DNA from: Lobulomyces angularis
Taxonomy: Eukaryota > Chytridiomycota > Chytridiomycetes > Lobulomycetales > Lobulomycetaceae
Assembly: GCA_027604685.1 (NCBI GenBank)
Contig: JADHYX010000007.1
Span: 1 to 64,000 of the forward strand
Length of the DNA: 64,000 bases
Direction: 5' to 3'
Under the pieces are notes generated by a model. That model was not told the origin of the DNA. It made no database searches and saw only the letters and a program-made list of their open reading frames with translations. Numbering within the stretch: the first letter of the stretch is position 1; each line of letters begins with the position of its first letter. Shown here one piece after another: positions 62,675 to 64,000 of this stretch. The position numbers and the translations under genes were made by a program.

Positions 62675-64000
62675 TTAAACCTCGATTGGCCAATTGATAT
62701 CAGTAATTATAGCTTCAAGGTCATCTTCCTTCTCTTCAAAACTATACACTTGAAAATCTGCATTTAACTCATCTTCAGGGCTTTCTTCAAGATCTATTCG
62801 AATTTCAGATACATCATCTGCACCATCTCCCCAAATTAACAGTGGTGATTCTTTCTCTGGTTGGCTAGAATAGTTAACATTCCAGTTATTATCAGTGGGG
62901 TAAATTTGCTTCTCTTTCTTTTTTTTTTTAGTAAAACAGCCAGAATAGATAATTTTTTCGCTTAAAAAAGTCCAGATATTATTAAAAAATGTTTTTAATT
63001 TTATCTTATTCTTCCAACAAAAATAAAAAAGTATCAGTAGAAGTGAGATTAGAAGTAAAATTATTAAAATTATCATTATTGTTGGAAGATTGGATGTTTC
63101 TGAATTATCCTGGATTGGTAAAATAGTTGAATTTTTATTTGATTTATATATCCCCAGCGCCCAGTGGGTACCCTGATATCTGCAATTACATATGGCCTTT
63201 TTGGAAGATACATATGTTAACTCGCATCCTTCCTTAGACCATACTTTCATATCAGGTTGGCTCCAAAAACAATATAAATTGGTTTCATTTGAATTTAAAT
63301 TGAATTGGGAGGTAATTGAGTTTCTTTTTGCAAAAGAAAAATCTACGTCAATGTGAATTTTTATCTTTGTGATAGCTTTCCCGTTGATTTCAGTTAGATT
63401 AGAAAAACTAAATTTTAAATCGTATATATATGAATTTAAATCCAATACTCCATCTAATATCTCGTAATTTAGCTTGAATTTGCTTGTTACTAGACCGCTG
63501 AAAAATTTAATGCAATAGACTTCGTAAAGAAAATCCATATTTGCTTCCACAACAAAGAAGTTCCCCATCTGCAATGTATACAAATCCACTAAGTTTACTT
63601 GCCCAATATTTATGTTAGTTGAGGTTCCGTTTACGCTTAATATCTCTGCACCACCTGGCAGTGATTTTGAATAGAATGTAGATATCAAATCTCGAATTTC
63701 ATTGGTTTGCTGAAACTTGGACAGTTGTATATCAGAAATTAAACTTGTTGCTGAGATATTGTCCAGTATTGTAATAACCCTTAAAATAAAGTCTTTTTTT
63801 ACTACATCGATAGAATATTGAAATATTAATTTAAATCTTTGTACAATGTAAAATAATGATTCAAATATTCCATCCATATCTACCGAATTCATTTGCTTTA
63901 ATGCAAAATGCGACATTTTGTAAAGAATATCTATTATAAAATTTGTTGTATGTACATCAGCGTGGAGATTTGTATTCCGTATAACACTAGTTAAATTTGA
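62675..64000 (-). CDS. GPS-motif single-pass membrane protein, 3' part (5' end beyond window)
   Basis: The open frame continues through the right edge upstream of the first in-window ATG, so the gene is truncated by the window, not by mutation. About 440 residues are visible, without introns. Much of the extracellular region is a Ser/Asn-rich beta-type domain resembling a GAIN/REJ-associated fold. It ends in a GPS-like motif (about 63165-63275) with spacing C-F-W-x7-W-S-x2-G-C-x11-C-x-C. One strongly hydrophobic helix of ~23 residues follows (about 63090-63020), then a Lys-rich stop-transfer and a ~100-residue acidic cytoplasmic tail (ESPEDELNADFQVYSFEEKE). The HL-S/T autocleavage site after the last Cys is missing (GTHWA instead). 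It could be a polycystin/REJ-like receptor remnant or an adhesion-type surface protein; only one membrane segment is seen after GPS. Confidence 0.65.
   Translation of the reverse strand, partial: SNLTSVIRNTNLHADVHTTNFIIDILYKMSHFALKQMNSVDMDGIFESLFYIVQRFKLIFQYSIDVVKKDFILRVITILDNISATSLISDIQLSKFQQTNEIRDLISTFYSKSLPGGAEILSVNGTSTNINIGQVNLVDLYTLQMGNFFVVEANMDFLYEVYCIKFFSGLVTSKFKLNYEILDGVLDLNSYIYDLKFSFSNLTEINGKAITKIKIHIDVDFSFAKRNSITSQFNLNSNETNLYCFWSQPDMKVWSKEGCELTYVSSKKAICNCRYQGTHWALGIYKSNKNSTILPIQDNSETSNLPTIMIILIILLLISLLLILFYFCWKNKIKLKTFFNNIWTFLSEKIIYSGCFTKKKKKEKQIYPTDNNWNVNYSSQPEKESPLLIWGDGADDVSEIRIDLEESPEDELNADFQVYSFEEKEDDLEAIITDINWPIEV

Overview
The window comes from a compact, very AT-rich nuclear genome of a eukaryote. 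Almost every gene is broken by short introns (about 45-75 bases, GT..AG, usually starting GTAA or GTAT) and spacers are short, typically 65-1,200 bases, with long A/T homopolymers. I see no operons, no phage or bacterial features, no tRNA or rRNA genes and no clear transposon. The protein set includes an Nrp1-type RNA-binding protein, a Kap123-type importin, an alcohol-acetyltransferase-like enzyme and Rad5/Uls1-type SNF2 ATPase, alongside animal/protist-like items: a TRIC cation channel, a PPIL6-type cyclophilin and a GPS-motif membrane protein. Together these suggest an early-diverging fungus or fungal relative (Rozella/aphelid/chytrid grade), probably with a flagellated stage. The organism is an inference; no sequence label confirms it.

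Layout, left to right. 0.5-3 kb: Nrp1-like protein (minus). 3.8-4.4 kb: Asn-rich hypothetical (minus). 4.8-6.4 kb: PPIL6-type cyclophilin (minus), head-to-head with SF3B5 (plus, 6.7-7.3 kb), a five-exon microgene. 7.5-16.6 kb, all minus: Rac1-type GTPase, the SSU-processome WD protein Utp21/WDR36, and an SH3-DH-PH RhoGEF. 17.0-17.3 kb: degenerate minisatellite. 17.7-21.7 kb (plus): CCCH/RS-rich protein and TRIC channel. 22-26.3 kb (minus): F-box protein and ALG11. 26.4-31 kb (plus): Sel1-repeat protein and a two-domain GT14+GT77-like glycosyltransferase. 31.3-44.1 kb (minus): choline/ethanolamine kinase, RING-containing SNF2 ATPase, a tiny membrane protein and Mediator MED12. 44.5-45.6 kb (plus): PI31 proteasome regulator. 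46-52.3 kb (minus): Kap123/importin-4 and a MINPP1-type histidine phosphatase. 53.5-57.3 kb (plus): Mtr4 RNA helicase. 57.7-59.8 kb (minus): acyltransferase with HHxxxDG motif. 60-62.3 kb (plus): RBM5/10-like splicing factor. 62.7 kb to the right edge (minus): 3' part of a GPS-motif single-pass membrane protein.

Functionally the window is mostly housekeeping. RNA processing is well represented (Utp21 and Mtr4 in ribosome biogenesis, SF3B5 and RBM5-like in splicing, Nrp1-like and CCCH proteins in RNA binding). ALG11 and the GT14/GT77 protein act in secretory-pathway glycosylation. Rac and a Rac/Cdc42-type GEF lie only one gene apart. I did not find a clearly new multigene system. The least ordinary items are the GT14+GT77 fusion, the TRIC channel, the GPS protein with a degenerate cleavage site, and the Nrp1-like protein with its eroded exonuclease fold. 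Exon boundaries were worked out by eye and are approximate unless given. Two 10-N assembly gaps sit in homopolymer tracts (35707-35716, inside the SNF2 gene; 57572-57581, intergenic).
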